In this document: positions 1-11,100 of the stretch, in pieces
How the letters are laid out: each line of letters starts with the position of its first letter
How positions within the stretch are numbered: position 1 is the stretch's first letter
Assembly: GCA_963576785.1 (NCBI GenBank)
Contig: OY756144.1
Location: forward strand, 682,001-746,000
DNA length: 64,000 nt
From: Chlorophyllum brunneum
Lineage: Eukaryota > Basidiomycota > Agaricomycetes > Agaricales > Agaricaceae
Reading direction: 5' to 3'
Position numbers and translations under genes: made by a program
The notes under the pieces: model-generated
Database searches by the model: none
The model's input: only the letters and a program-made list of their open reading frames with translations
What the model was told of the DNA's origin: nothing

Positions 1-1429
1 GATTAGGTGGATCAGCATAAGATAATCCATCACTGTCATCGTCTTCTGGTGTTTGTGCTTCTCTTGGTGGAAAGAGAATATTTTGCACAATACCATCCCA
101 CTCCTCCTGAACATCAGTATCGATATTCGGTGCTTTTCCCTTTCCTTTATTCTTTTTAGGTTCAGGGAAAGGAGTTGGAATCCGTCCATGTACAGATCTA
201 TAAGTCCTATCTTCTAGAGAACTTCCGGTAGAAGTTCGGGGAATAGGGCTTGGTGGTTTATCAATGGGTAAACCAGTAGATGGATCTGGAGCATGGAAGA
301 CAATAACTTCCGAAGGTGTACTTCGAGAAGTAGAAGATGATGGTTGGTTCATCTGTTCTTCTTGCTTCTTCCCAACACATTTAGGGAAGTGTTCTTCGCT
401 GAATATGGCTGTTGGAGATGTATAGATTACATTTCCATTTAGGTGCCTCATGAAACGATAATTTTTCCTGTCTGATGTCCAACCAAGGAAAATCATGAGT
501 TCTGACTTCGCTGTCAGTTTATTGTCTCTTATCTCTTTTGGGAGAAAGACATAAGCACCGCAGCCAAAGACTCTCTCTTTGGAGATGTCTGGAATCTTCT
601 GATTCAACACTTCATAAGGTGTTTTCCACATGAGCCGTGATACCGGTGTTTTATTATAGATATGTATTGCATGATCTATAGAAAACTCCCACCAACCATC
701 AGGAATACAAGCATGATGCTGCATGGCTTCTGCTTTATCCATTAGAGTTCAGTTCAAGCGTTCCGCTCGACCATTTTGTTGGTGTATGTGTGGTGCACTG
801 GTCTCATGTATAATCCCTAATGAGCGCAAATGAGATTGCAACTCGTCAGTTGCATACTCTCCTCCTCTATTAGTGCAGAGATATTTTAATTTAGTCTCAT
901 ATTGAGTCTGAATTAACGCAATGAAATTTTTCATTTCTTCTGCTGCTTCTGATTTCTTATGGAGGAAGCGAATCCATCCATGAGAGGAAAAGTCGTCCAT
1001 TATGGTCATGACCCATTTAAATTTATGGTAAGAAAGAATCGGAAGTTCAACTAAATCCGAGTGTATTCTTTCGAATGGACGCTTTGCGCGTGTAGGGTTC
1101 TCTCTAAAGGGTTTCTGGTGCATCTTTCCCTTGGCACAACCATCGCAGACTGGCTTTTGCTCGGGAATCCGCACCGGAGTAAACCCAATCGTATTTTTCT
1201 CAAAGTGATTGAGGATACGATTAGAGGGATGTCCTAATCTCGCATGTACAACTTTGTAGCCAACGATCGGATCCGCAGTCATAGCTGCTTGTTCCGAATG
1301 TACAATTTTTGTGTTAACAAAATGTAAAGTAGTATTACGACTTGCTGAAGGATATGCTTGAAGAATAGCATTTCCTTCGCTATCAACTACTACTGATTTG
1401 TTGGCATCTGTTCTAACAGTTTTGCCATC
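1..1429 (-). pseudogene. Copia pol fragment (integrase), copy 1, disabled
   Basis: This continues the gag-protease frame after a TAA stop at 1430-1432. Visible are the integrase zinc-binding region (H-x3-H ... C-x2-C) and the core. Compared with copy 2, two changes kill it. An Arg codon CGA has become TGA at 749-751, just after the catalytic Glu motif NGRAERLN. The central catalytic Asp of the DD35E triad has become Asn (codon 869-871, TNRGGEY instead of TDRGGEY). Both are C-to-T type changes on one strand. The reading frame continues past the TGA with near identity to copy 2 until the window edge. Confidence 0.9.
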
Positions 1430-4051
1430 TTAGCATAACTGTCCCACTGACATTAGTCGTTCAGAGGTTCCTTTTAGAAGGAAGACTGGATATATTAATA
1501 TCTGCGTTGGTTGAACGCTGTCAGTCTTCCCGTTATAGACTCTATGCTTAAGCATAACTGCGCCAAGACCAACCGCATTAAGGTAGGGGCCTTGTGCTCC
1601 TACAGTCTTAATTGGGATCGAAACTTCGAGTTCTTCGAAGTTGATAAAGTCTTCCGCATAAGGGGTATAATGACATGATGCCCCTGAGTCTAATAACCAT
1701 ACGTCACTATATTCTTCTAGTGGCGTTATGCTTTGATCATTGCTTAGTGATCGAGATCTTAATTGATCCGGTACTCTTAAATACTGATCGGGCATGCGCG
1801 TGGAGAAACAAGAAAATTGAGAAGTGTTAAAACACTTCTCATTCATTGATTCGCTCGTAACAACATTATTATGGGATCCTAAAGATCCCGATAGCGTAAT
1901 TACATGCCCGGCCCCCAACGTCCCTTCCCCTTGCCCTTGCCCTTCTTCTTGCGAAGACGGCTGGTCGGCATATTGGTGACAGGACTGTGTATCAGGGTTA
2001 GTAAGAGTATCTGAGATCGAATTGATCATGTACCCAGCTCCTTCCTTCTTCTTGAAGTCGCTCCCATAGTCGGTCGACGAGAGTCCAAGTGACACCTCAG
2101 ATTGAGGTGCCGAAGCAAAAGGTTCGGACTTCGGAGACTTGGGGAGAGGCCCAGAAGAGGGTCCTGCGACGTTTGCAGGGTTCCTGGGGTCGCGGATGTC
2201 GTAGGCGACATCCTGAGCCGGTGCCATGAGGTCGTCGACCTCTTTCTCGCTCTCAAGCCGTTTGAAGGCTTTGTCTACCAACACTGAAAGTGTGGCAGGA
2301 CGCCTATCAGCGGTCTTGTTCTTCTGAGTAAGAGAATATCTCTTACTCTGGAATCGCTCCATAGGAGGGGAGGCCCGAGGAAGAGGAGGAAACTCCTCTT
2401 CGTAGGTCCTGACAACCGGAGCTACTATTTCCTCCCGAGGAGGAAGGTAGAACGGTTGAACCTCTCCAGGTTCAAGCGAGTCGCCCCGGGCAACGGAGTC
2501 CATGCTTGGGATCTTTACCACATGGTGCATAGCCAAATTAATTTTCGTCCCAAATTTGGGAGAAACCAATAAGGTGTAAGGCAAACCAATGGGTAAAAGA
2601 AAAGAAAAGCGGACGCGAGTCGCGTTAATATCGGGGTTACTATTTTTAGTGAACCATTTGCTTACCCTCGTGTGTCCCTCACAGGTACAACCTGGGGGGT
2701 GACCAGAAGGAACCGAAGGTGCACCGGGCGGTGTCACCAATCGTCCTTGTTGGGCGCGGGGGTGAGAGACCTCGTGCATCCATCGATCATAACGATCGAG
2801 AGCACGTTTCTTCGCCATTTGCATGGGCGAAGGACCAATGACGCGGTCGCGCCAGGTGGTCACCTGTTGGATCTGCAGTGAGTTTTCGAGTAAGGCGGTA
2901 AAACATAAGTTTCGTGCTTCAGCACGCACCTTTTTCTCGAGCTCAGCACGAGCATTCTCTCGTGCCTGCTGGACCTTCTTGGGATTAACCCAAGTAAGAG
3001 GTTTTGGTCTCTCACTGACTAATACACGAGTGGTCGGAGGAGCGGGAGCGGGAACGGGTCGAGGCGCATCCATGCGCCTCATCAGGTCGAAGGGGGTCAT
3101 CCCTGGACCAGTGAAGCGACGGACTGCCAGTTCCGTGGCAGTGGCGAAGCCCGCCATGGCTTCCGCCATGTGGGCCTGGGGTTTACCCTGGCGCTTTTTG
3201 GGCTTCTTCTTCTTCTTCTGGACGTTAATCCAGGTAGGAGAAGGGGGAGAAGGCTGAGGAGGCTGCCCACTCGGATTGGCAGGGTAACGAGGACCTCTCG
3301 CAGGCTGGGCCCTGGTATCACCTCCAGGGTGGAAGCGGTTCCAGGGTGGTCCAGGGCGAGTCCTGGGGATGTTGCCCTGAGGGCGAGTTTGGTAGTTGGC
3401 TGTGGCTGCAAAGGATGCTTGGGGGTTAGACATGTTGGGTCTTGACCCTTCACGTCTTGACCACTCAGCATTTATAGCCTGCTGAACTACCTCCCAGGTC
3501 ATATCCACAACATCGTGATTATTCGCCAATGTTGTTTGGGCCACTGCATTCCAATCCGGTGGTAATGCGTTCAAAGCAATCATCGCGCCAAGAACTTCTG
3601 GCAATTTTACCTTAGCTGTTTCTAATTGAGAAACCATTGTTCTCAATTCAGCTAGATCCATTGCTGGATCTTGATTTCCTGAAATGCGCTTTCGCAACAT
3701 CCTTTGGAGAATTGAATACACCGCGGCAGGAGAAGGTGTCCCAAAGCGGGTTTTCAAATCAGTCCAGAGGAATCCAGGAGCGTCATGCCCATGGAGTAAC
3801 AGGGAATCAGGTAAAGTGCCATTAATAACAGCCAATGCCTGACCTCTCAATTGTTCTCTCCTTCTATCCTCCTCCGTTAAGGTGGTAGGATTGGCAGGAG
3901 AGAGATCCTGGTCTGTCACAGTCCATCCGGACTGGTCAGAACCAGTGACAGAAATGAGGGTTAGGGCATCCTGAAGCCTTCTAGACCAGAACGCATAGTT
4001 CTTTGGCCCATTAAGCTTAGGTAAACCAGCGACGATATTATTAGTAGACAT
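1430..4051 (-). CDS. Copia Gag-protease polyprotein, copy 1
   Basis: This is an uninterrupted 873-aa frame. Residues ~1-210 resemble copia/UBN2-type Gag: NYAFWSRRLQDAL at the start, then FLWTDLKTRFG and ILQRMLRKR. A Pro-rich stretch and a lysine run (~275-295) follow, then a long low-complexity middle, and at the C-terminus an aspartic protease with the motif LLDSGASCHYT. No CCHC zinc knuckle is visible; the basic run may serve RNA binding (inference). The frame ends with TAA exactly between protease and integrase, as in copy 2. It differs from copy 2 by scattered substitutions and small changes near the protease linker. Confidence 0.88.
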   Translation of the reverse strand: MSTNNIVAGLPKLNGPKNYAFWSRRLQDALTLISVTGSDQSGWTVTDQDLSPANPTTLTEEDRRREQLRGQALAVINGTLPDSLLLHGHDAPGFLWTDLKTRFGTPSPAAVYSILQRMLRKRISGNQDPAMDLAELRTMVSQLETAKVKLPEVLGAMIALNALPPDWNAVAQTTLANNHDVVDMTWEVVQQAINAEWSRREGSRPNMSNPQASFAATANYQTRPQGNIPRTRPGPPWNRFHPGGDTRAQPARGPRYPANPSGQPPQPSPPSPTWINVQKKKKKPKKRQGKPQAHMAEAMAGFATATELAVRRFTGPGMTPFDLMRRMDAPRPVPAPAPPTTRVLVSERPKPLTWVNPKKVQQARENARAELEKKVRAEARNLCFTALLENSLQIQQVTTWRDRVIGPSPMQMAKKRALDRYDRWMHEVSHPRAQQGRLVTPPGAPSVPSGHPPGCTCEGHTRVSKWFTKNSNPDINATRVRFSFLLPIGLPYTLLVSPKFGTKINLAMHHVVKIPSMDSVARGDSLEPGEVQPFYLPPREEIVAPVVRTYEEEFPPLPRASPPMERFQSKRYSLTQKNKTADRRPATLSVLVDKAFKRLESEKEVDDLMAPAQDVAYDIRDPRNPANVAGPSSGPLPKSPKSEPFASAPQSEVSLGLSSTDYGSDFKKKEGAGYMINSISDTLTNPDTQSCHQYADQPSSQEEGQGQGEGTLGAGHVITLSGSLGSHNNVVTSESMNEKCFNTSQFSCFSTRMPDQYLRVPDQLRSRSLSNDQSITPLEEYSDVWLLDSGASCHYTPYAEDFINFEELEVSIPIKTVGAQGPYLNAVGLGAVMLKHRVYNGKTDSVQPTQILIYPVFLLKGTSERLMSVGQLC

Positions 4052-4210
4052 AATATCTTCGTCGAGTGTATTTCTTTCTAGAAGAAAATTCTCGTATCAG
4101 CAATGATCAAATACAAGGATAACTCTGTCAGGTAAAGCCCTATCATCCTATCTCAGTTAGAGGGGATGATAATGGTTTAACCATCGGTAAGGCTACCGGG
4201 GCCCATAACC

Positions 4211-4783
4211 TGTTGAGAAAAACGACCGTAACAAGTTGTTTGCTGGGGGCAGCAGTAAACACAGTGGGAGAGAACGTAGGGTCTACTCACCGAGATAATA
4301 AGCTTCTATCTGATACCTGTAGTAAGGTAATTCGGATAGACAGATATTATTGATAAAGCGATCAACGTCAGTTGAATAGAGACTAAAGTCGATGAGATCG
4401 GTTGAGGTGTTGTACTCAAGGAGATAGGCAATGGTGAAGAAGTTGTTCGATTGAACAAGATGCAGAACTTAGGTCTGCTACATGGGGTTTATATACATAT
4501 TGTAACATATGCGAGTCATACTACATAAAATACTAGCATTGCATGGATTGTTCCTTATGACTCCCTTTAACTGTGGCATAGTGCCTGCAGAGTACTGCGG
4601 AACATAGTATCTAGTCATTGGTACTATGTAGAATAATCTATCAAGTACTTATGACTCTCATCGTATGCAGAGCAACTCATAGGAAGTTACTACAGAATGA
4701 AGTTACTGGAAAGTAACGGATCAGTCTATTATTAGAATAATGACTTCATAATCTATTTCTAGAATATGTCCGTAACTTCAACA
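4211..4783 (-). repeat. LTR of copia copy 1
   Basis: A 573-bp LTR bounded by TGTTGA and TCAACA, the same inverted ends as both LTRs of copy 2. Internal to it (4198-4210, read on minus as GGTTATGGGCCCC) lies the primer-binding site. It contains ATATACATATTGTAACATA-like AT-rich sequence that could hold promoter elements, not resolved further. Confidence 0.9.
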
Positions 4784-7700
4784 ATTACTCAATTCTTCTC
4801 TTCTCTCAATCATGACCTCCTTGCCAGGATTCTACACAAACAAGGCTTCCTCCCTCAGATAGCTGCCTTCTTCTCCAACTACCTTAAGGAACATTACACT
4901 ACCTACTTGTAGAACTATGGAAACCTCCCAACAATTTGATGCCATAGTAGGGATAGGACAAGGCTTTGTACTGAGTTCTATCCTTTCTGCTTTATACCTT
5001 GCTCCTTTCCTTTGTATCTTCAACATATGGAATGAGACAAGTAAGACTTTGACATCCTCTCTTACATTGATGATGGCACCTTGGTTGCTCAATCCTTGTC
5101 ACTCAAAATGAACATCAAAATCCTCCAATTCATGTATCATCAGATTATGGATCTCATGAAAGACTTTGGACTTGAAGTAGAATATGGAAAGTCTAAAATA
5201 TTACCCTTTACCAGGAGCAGGAATGATTCCAACCTCTCTATTGATTTTGGCACTCCTCTATTCACTGGCTACTCTCCTCTCTAACCCAAGCCCTTTTGGT
5301 AATACTTGGGAGTTTATTTTGACAGAACTCTCTCCTTCAAAGAACATGGTCAATTCTATTCTACCAAGGCCATCTCCTCCATTAAAATAATGAAGTGTTG
5401 GGGAATTTAGTCCAGGGTCTCTTCCTATGCAACAAGTGAATTCTCTACAGGTCCTACATAGTTTTTGTGGCTACCTATGGCTACAGGTTATGGTTTCATA
5501 AGCATGCCAGGATGAAAGGTATGTGTGAGCTACTCACTAAGATGTAGCATTGAGTGGCCCTATGGATCACAGGGGCATTCTGCAAATCTTCTACTGGTGG
5601 TATTGAGTCCCTTGCAAGTCTCATACCTATCAAACTCTACCTGCAAAAGCTGGTGGAATACCAATCCTTGTGCATTTATACCCTAGATAACAACCATGCC
5701 CTCTCAAAGTTAACAAAGGAATACCACTCCTTCTCTCATTGACTTCACATCAAGAACTTTATGGAGATTTAGAAGAAGAAGACTCTTGGAACTGTTATAG
5801 ACATTATCCGCACCCCTGAGGCTATTAGTGTAGAGTATTTCAACTCCATTAGCAAGACTGCTTAGCTTAGTTGTAGGTTACTTGACAATTTCTCTGATAG
5901 GATAACTTTTACAGGATTCAATTGGGACAACTCTGAACTTTCGAAGCAAACTTGGAACAATGTAGTTTTGGAGGTGACAGATAATGACAGGTAGATTATT
6001 ATGGGTACTGATAGCTTGGTCTACCCCAATCCCAACCTCCTCACAAGCCAACATGCAGTAGTAGCAATGATCAGATACCCAGACAGTGGAAGTTCTGTCA
6101 TAAAAAGGCTAGGAGGTACCATGTCCACTAACACTGAACTTGTAGCACAATACCTTAGTATAGAACAAGGATAAGGGCTAGTAAGTGAATGTGTTAATGA
6201 GTGCAGCCAAATCCAACAACTGCTTTGCTTCCAACTGAAAGGGGTTGACTAGTGGTACAGAGCGTCGAAGATTTGAGGGAGATTGACCAAGAAACAGTCG
6301 AGAAAAATAATGATTAAGTTTGGGTAATTAAAGAAGTTGAGGTAGATAAGAGACAAAATGGCTTAGGGACTTTGAGAGGATGTAGATAGTTGTTTGTATT
6401 TCACTGCCTTTCCCTATTGAAGGCATACTACTTATATACATACATGAATATGGCCCAGTTTTAGAAGTGTGAAAGAAATATGCCAAGGTACATTTTAGTG
6501 AAGTAATTAGACCAAAAAAAGGGAAGAAAAATGAAGATAATCATCTATGGACAAGGTGTAGAACAATAGGGGACCAGGTACAAATGGATCGATAATGTTT
6601 TTATACTACAAAGGTAGGATGGATAAGAGAGAAAGTAGGAAGAGGTTAGGTAGAATACATTATTTATTTGAGACTTTCCCCAGATGATTGTCTATGGTAT
6701 AAACCTACAATTAGACTTAAAGGGGATAGCTTACAGTTATGAAATAGAAATGGAGGAAGTATAGCAACAGGGAATAGTGACAGAAGGCTTGACTTTGAGG
6801 TGTTTATGATAATGTCCTAACCCAGTAATGGGCACTCCAAGATTTTTGATCCAAAAAGACTCTTTGGAAATGATATGAGAGTTTAGTAGTAGCCAAACAT
6901 TGCTCTCCACATTAGTATCATTAAGGTACTTGACTTACCTAATTATACCTTGGTAGAACATATCCATGTCTTTACTGACTCCATTCAGGCCTCCTGACTA
7001 TTATTAGACTGCTCAACTCATTCTTGCCAATGCCAGTCCATCCTCACTACCAAAGTACTCCATACTTGGTTCCTCAAATCTGATTATCACTGGCTGACAT
7101 TCTATCACACCCCTTCCAAATACAAATTTGGTATTCAACGCAAGATACACAACTGGCTCCAAATAGTTGCCTGGCCCAACCAACATTGGAACCAACAAGT
7201 ACTCTACTCCATTGACTACCTTCAACAAAAATCAGGTAAACAAGCCCTTCACATATGACAGGGTATGGGTATGTTCTCTTTTGCAAACTACAGTAGTAGC
7301 TCTTTCCTCTATCTTAAGATGCAAGCAAATAGGGCTTTTGCTTTATTTTCCCACCTTAACTCCAGTCCATGGATATGAAAATGCAGACATTCACTCCAAC
7401 TATTCACAAGAACATGCCAAGCCATCTTGTGCTATGTCCCAATTGGGGAATACCAACTGAGGTTCTTTCCCAATAAAGACCTCTCTTGCCATTACTGCAG
7501 AAGTCAACTTGTTCAAACATGCTCCCACATCCTCCATTGTTGCCAACACTTCAACTACCATTACCCTGTCACCACTATTAAGGTGTTAGCCAACTTCTTG
7601 CCATATAACCTCTCGGCCTTCATCTTCTCTCTGGAACCTAAAGTGCCTCAACATTAACAAAGGGTAATTTACTACTACTACATTGTCCAGTTTATCAGAA

Positions 7701-8153
7701 ATTTGGGTCTGCTCCTGAGTAAGCCCTTTTCTTCTTATCTTTTTCCTTATGCTTTTGGTTATGGATCTTCAAACTCTATTTCTCTCATCTCTCCCTTTCT
7801 GCTTGTCTACTATTTTAAATAGTTTTCATTCCTTACTCATCATTCCCATAGTGTCTGGGCAGTGCTCCTTCACACACTAGTACAGTTCATTGTTCCCCCT
7901 TTGAGATTGTGGTTCAATAGTTTCCTTTTTATCAACTTCTATCCATCCCTCTCTTTCTCTCTCTCTTGAACATAAACAAAACAACATAAATACCAAAGAA
8001 TACTCTAAGTTTCAATTTAGATGATGTCAAGTCTTGCAGGGTTAGTTACTTTTTCCCTTCTCTGAACTATTCATACTTGTACTTTTTGTATATATGTACA
8101 TGCAGAACTGTGTTTGTGTACTACTATATAAATTGTTGATTTAAAAAAAAAAA
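4784..8153 (+). pseudogene. LINE D: decayed Tad1-like LINE, ORF2 3' half and tail
   Basis: Plus-strand translation, allowing many stops and frameshifts, follows LINE A/B ORF2: SLNHDLL before the RT palm, DILSYIDDGTLVAQS around the catalytic Asp pair, KSKILPFTR, then RNase H pieces and the C-terminal zinc-finger-like block. The 3' end has the family tail TATATAAATTGTTGATTT followed by a poly-A run (8143-8154). The 5' part is cut off by copia copy 1. A 750-bp foreign block (6162-6911) interrupts the RNase H region. More stops and lower CpG content than LINE A or B make it the oldest LINE copy here. Confidence 0.85.
6162..6911. mobile_element. 750-bp insertion of unknown type in LINE D
   Basis: The LINE RNase H sequence stops at TTAGTAT (6155-6161) and resumes after a second TTAGTAT (6912-6918), so a 7-bp direct repeat brackets the block. 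There is no long ORF, no convincing terminal inverted repeat and no TG...CA ends. A non-autonomous DNA transposon is one option. Confidence 0.45.
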
Positions 8154-11100
8154 AGAAAAGGAAAGCAATAGCAGAAGGGGGAATTGAAGTATTTAAACAG
8201 GAAAAAAGGAACACTACAGACTTCTTGATAGAGTTCAAAGTACTGAAAACCCAAGCTAGAACAAATGATACACATGCCATCTTCCTTCTCAAACATACAT
8301 GAGCAGATATTATCAGAACCATTGAGGGTTATCCAATAGCCTCAATCCCAAACACATATGACAAATGGAGAACTACAATCCTTGTAGTAGGACAGGAATA
8401 CAAAACTACAGATATTACCTGTGGGGATGTTAGAACAAGTACAGGAGTCACATATAGAGAAGAAGGGCAACTAATGGAGATTGGAAGACAAAGGGCAGAT
8501 ACTGATCAGAATGGGAAACCAAGATGTTTCAACTGTAATCTATATGGACATATTGCCAAATACTGCTGCAAGAAAACCAAGATCACATACACCAAATTAA
8601 CATACTACAATTATGGCAAACAGGGCCACATTTCAAAGAATTGTAAAACACTAAAAAAAGCACACATTAGAGAGATTACCAATGAGACTGAGCAAGAAAA
8701 AGAGGCAAAGGAGGATTTTGCTGAAGGTTCTGAGTAGGTACAAACCTATAAGCCAATAAACTGAGAGTTTCTGTTTTACTTTACAATAGACAATACATGA
8801 TTCCATAGAAACAAAGCTTAATGCACAAACTTCTCCTTGACTCAACCATCAAAACAACAAAAGGACCCAAACAAATCACTATACTAGTGGACTCCAGATG
8901 CATCCACATGTGCATAGCCCAGAAAGTAGTAGAAGAAGAACAAATCCCAACCAGACCTCTTGAAACCCCAATAAGAGTAATCGATGCCAATGGGACCAAA
9001 AACAAGAAAGGGAAGATAACCAATATAGCATATCTCATCAAGAACTTCACAGAGACTCAGAAGAAGAAGACCCTTGGAGCTGTTATGGACATTACCCATG
9101 CCCCTGAAACTGTTAGTATAGAGTATTTTAACTTCATTAGCAAGACTGCTTGGCCTAGACATAGGTTACTGGACAATTTCTCTGATTGAATTACTTTTAT
9201 AGGATTCAACCAGAATGACCCTGAACTCTCGAAGCAAACTTGGAATAATGTAGTTTTGGAGATAATGAACAATAATAGGTAGATCATTATGGGCACTGAT
9301 GGCTTAGTCTACCCCAATTCCAACTCCCTTATGAGCCAATATGTGGTAGCAGTAACAATCAGGTATCTGGATAGAGGAAGTTCAGTTATGAAGAGGTTAG
9401 GAGGCACCATGTCTACTGATACCAAACTTGTAGCATAGTACCTTGGTATCATTAAGGTACTCAACTTACTCAACTACACCTTGGTAGAACATATCCACAT
9501 CTTCACTGACTCCATTCAAGTCTCCCACCTTTTACTGGACTGCTTGACTCACTACTGCCAATGACAGTCTATTCTTACCTCTAAAGTACTCCATGCTTGG
9601 TTTCTCAAATCAGATCATCACTGGCTGTCTTTCTACCACACACTCTCAAAATGCAAATTTGGCTACCATACTCCATTGGGGAATACCAATTGAGGTTCTT
9701 CCACAATAAAGACCTCTCTTATCAGCACTGTGGTAGCCAGCTCATCCAAACCTACTCCCACATCCTCCATTGTTATCAGCACTTTGATCACCACTATCCT
9801 GTTACTACTATCAAGGAGTTAACCAACTTCTTGTAACACAACCCCTTGGCCTTCACCTTCCCTCCAGAACCTAAAGTGTCTAATTGCCAACAATAGGCAC
9901 ATTTGCAACTACTATATCATCCAGTTCACTAGAGATTTGGGTCTGCTCCTGTGTGAGTCCTTTCTCTTTCTCTTTTTCTTTTTTCAGTTATAGTTTTCAA
10001 ATCCATTTCTCTCATCTCTCTCCTCCCACTTGTCTACTATTTTAAATAGTTTTTATTCATTGTTCATCATTTCTATGGTACCTGGGCAATACTCCTCCAC
10101 ATACTAGTACAGTTTGTTGTTTCCCCCTCACTACCCCATGCTTCTTTATACCCAAGAAGAATGGAACCAAACATCTAGTACAAGACTACAAGAAGTTGAA
10201 TGAACACATGATCAAAGACAAAACACTACTTTTGCTCATAAGCAAAGTCATTGATTGACTCAAAGATGTGAAAGTCTTCAACAAACTTGATATCATTTGG
10301 GAATATAACAATGTCCAGATAAGAGAAGGCAATAAATGGAAAGCAGTATTCATAATGAACAATGGATTATTTGAACCAATAGTCATGTTTTTCAGAATGA
10401 GCAACTTGCCAGTGACATTTCAAAGAATAATGAACACAGTATTCTGAGACATATTACACAAAGGAGCAGTTGTCAACTATATGGATAACTTTGTTATCCT
10501 AGGAACTACACAAACAGAACTTAAAGAAAGAACAAAATAGTTCCTTGATATTACAACCAACATCAGTTGTACTTCAAGAGGTCAAAGTGCTTATTCAATA
10601 TAAAAGAAATACTGATACTAGGATTTGTGGTTGGACAGGGCAGCATAAAAATAGAGGAGAAAGTAGTAAAAAAATGGGCAATACCCAAATCCCTGAAAGA
10701 TGTCAAAAAATTCCTAGGTTTTACAAACATCTACTAGCAGTTCATACACAATTTCAGCAATATAGCAGCTCTCTTACATGAGTTGAGAAAAAAGATACTC
10801 AATAGACATGGACAGAGCAACAATAGCAGGCCTTCAAAAAAATCAAGAAAAAGATTACAAGCAAATCAGTACTAGTGATGCCACAAGACAAGAGACAATA
10901 TAGAGTAGAAGTAGAAGTATCAGACTATAGAGTAGGAGTAGTACTATCACAGAAGCAGAAAGAACACTGGCACCCAATTGTCTTCCAATTAAGGACAATG
11001 ACATCCATAAAGCACAACTACCAAATCTATGACAAAGAACTACTAGCTATATAAGATACAATCAAAATATGGAGACAGTACTTACTTAATGCCAATAAAC

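Larger units (their letters stand above)
1..4783 (-). mobile_element. Copia-type LTR retrotransposon, copy 1 (cut by the window edge)
   Basis: The element is read on the minus strand: its 5' LTR is on the right (4211-4783), followed leftwards by gag-protease (1430-4051) and the start of pol. The window begins inside pol, so RT, RNase H and the other LTR are not visible. It aligns almost base for base with copy 2 (position 1 here corresponds to about 43949 there). The right flank (ATTAC onward) continues directly into a LINE reverse-transcriptase reading frame, so this copia inserted into LINE D. It is inactive: the visible integrase has a nonsense codon and a lost catalytic Asp. Confidence 0.93.

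Noticed and set aside
2823..3257. Open frame of 144 codons on the plus strand
   Set aside because: Antisense shadow of copia Gag; repeated identically at 46774-47208 and composed of low-complexity complements of the Pro/Lys-rich region.
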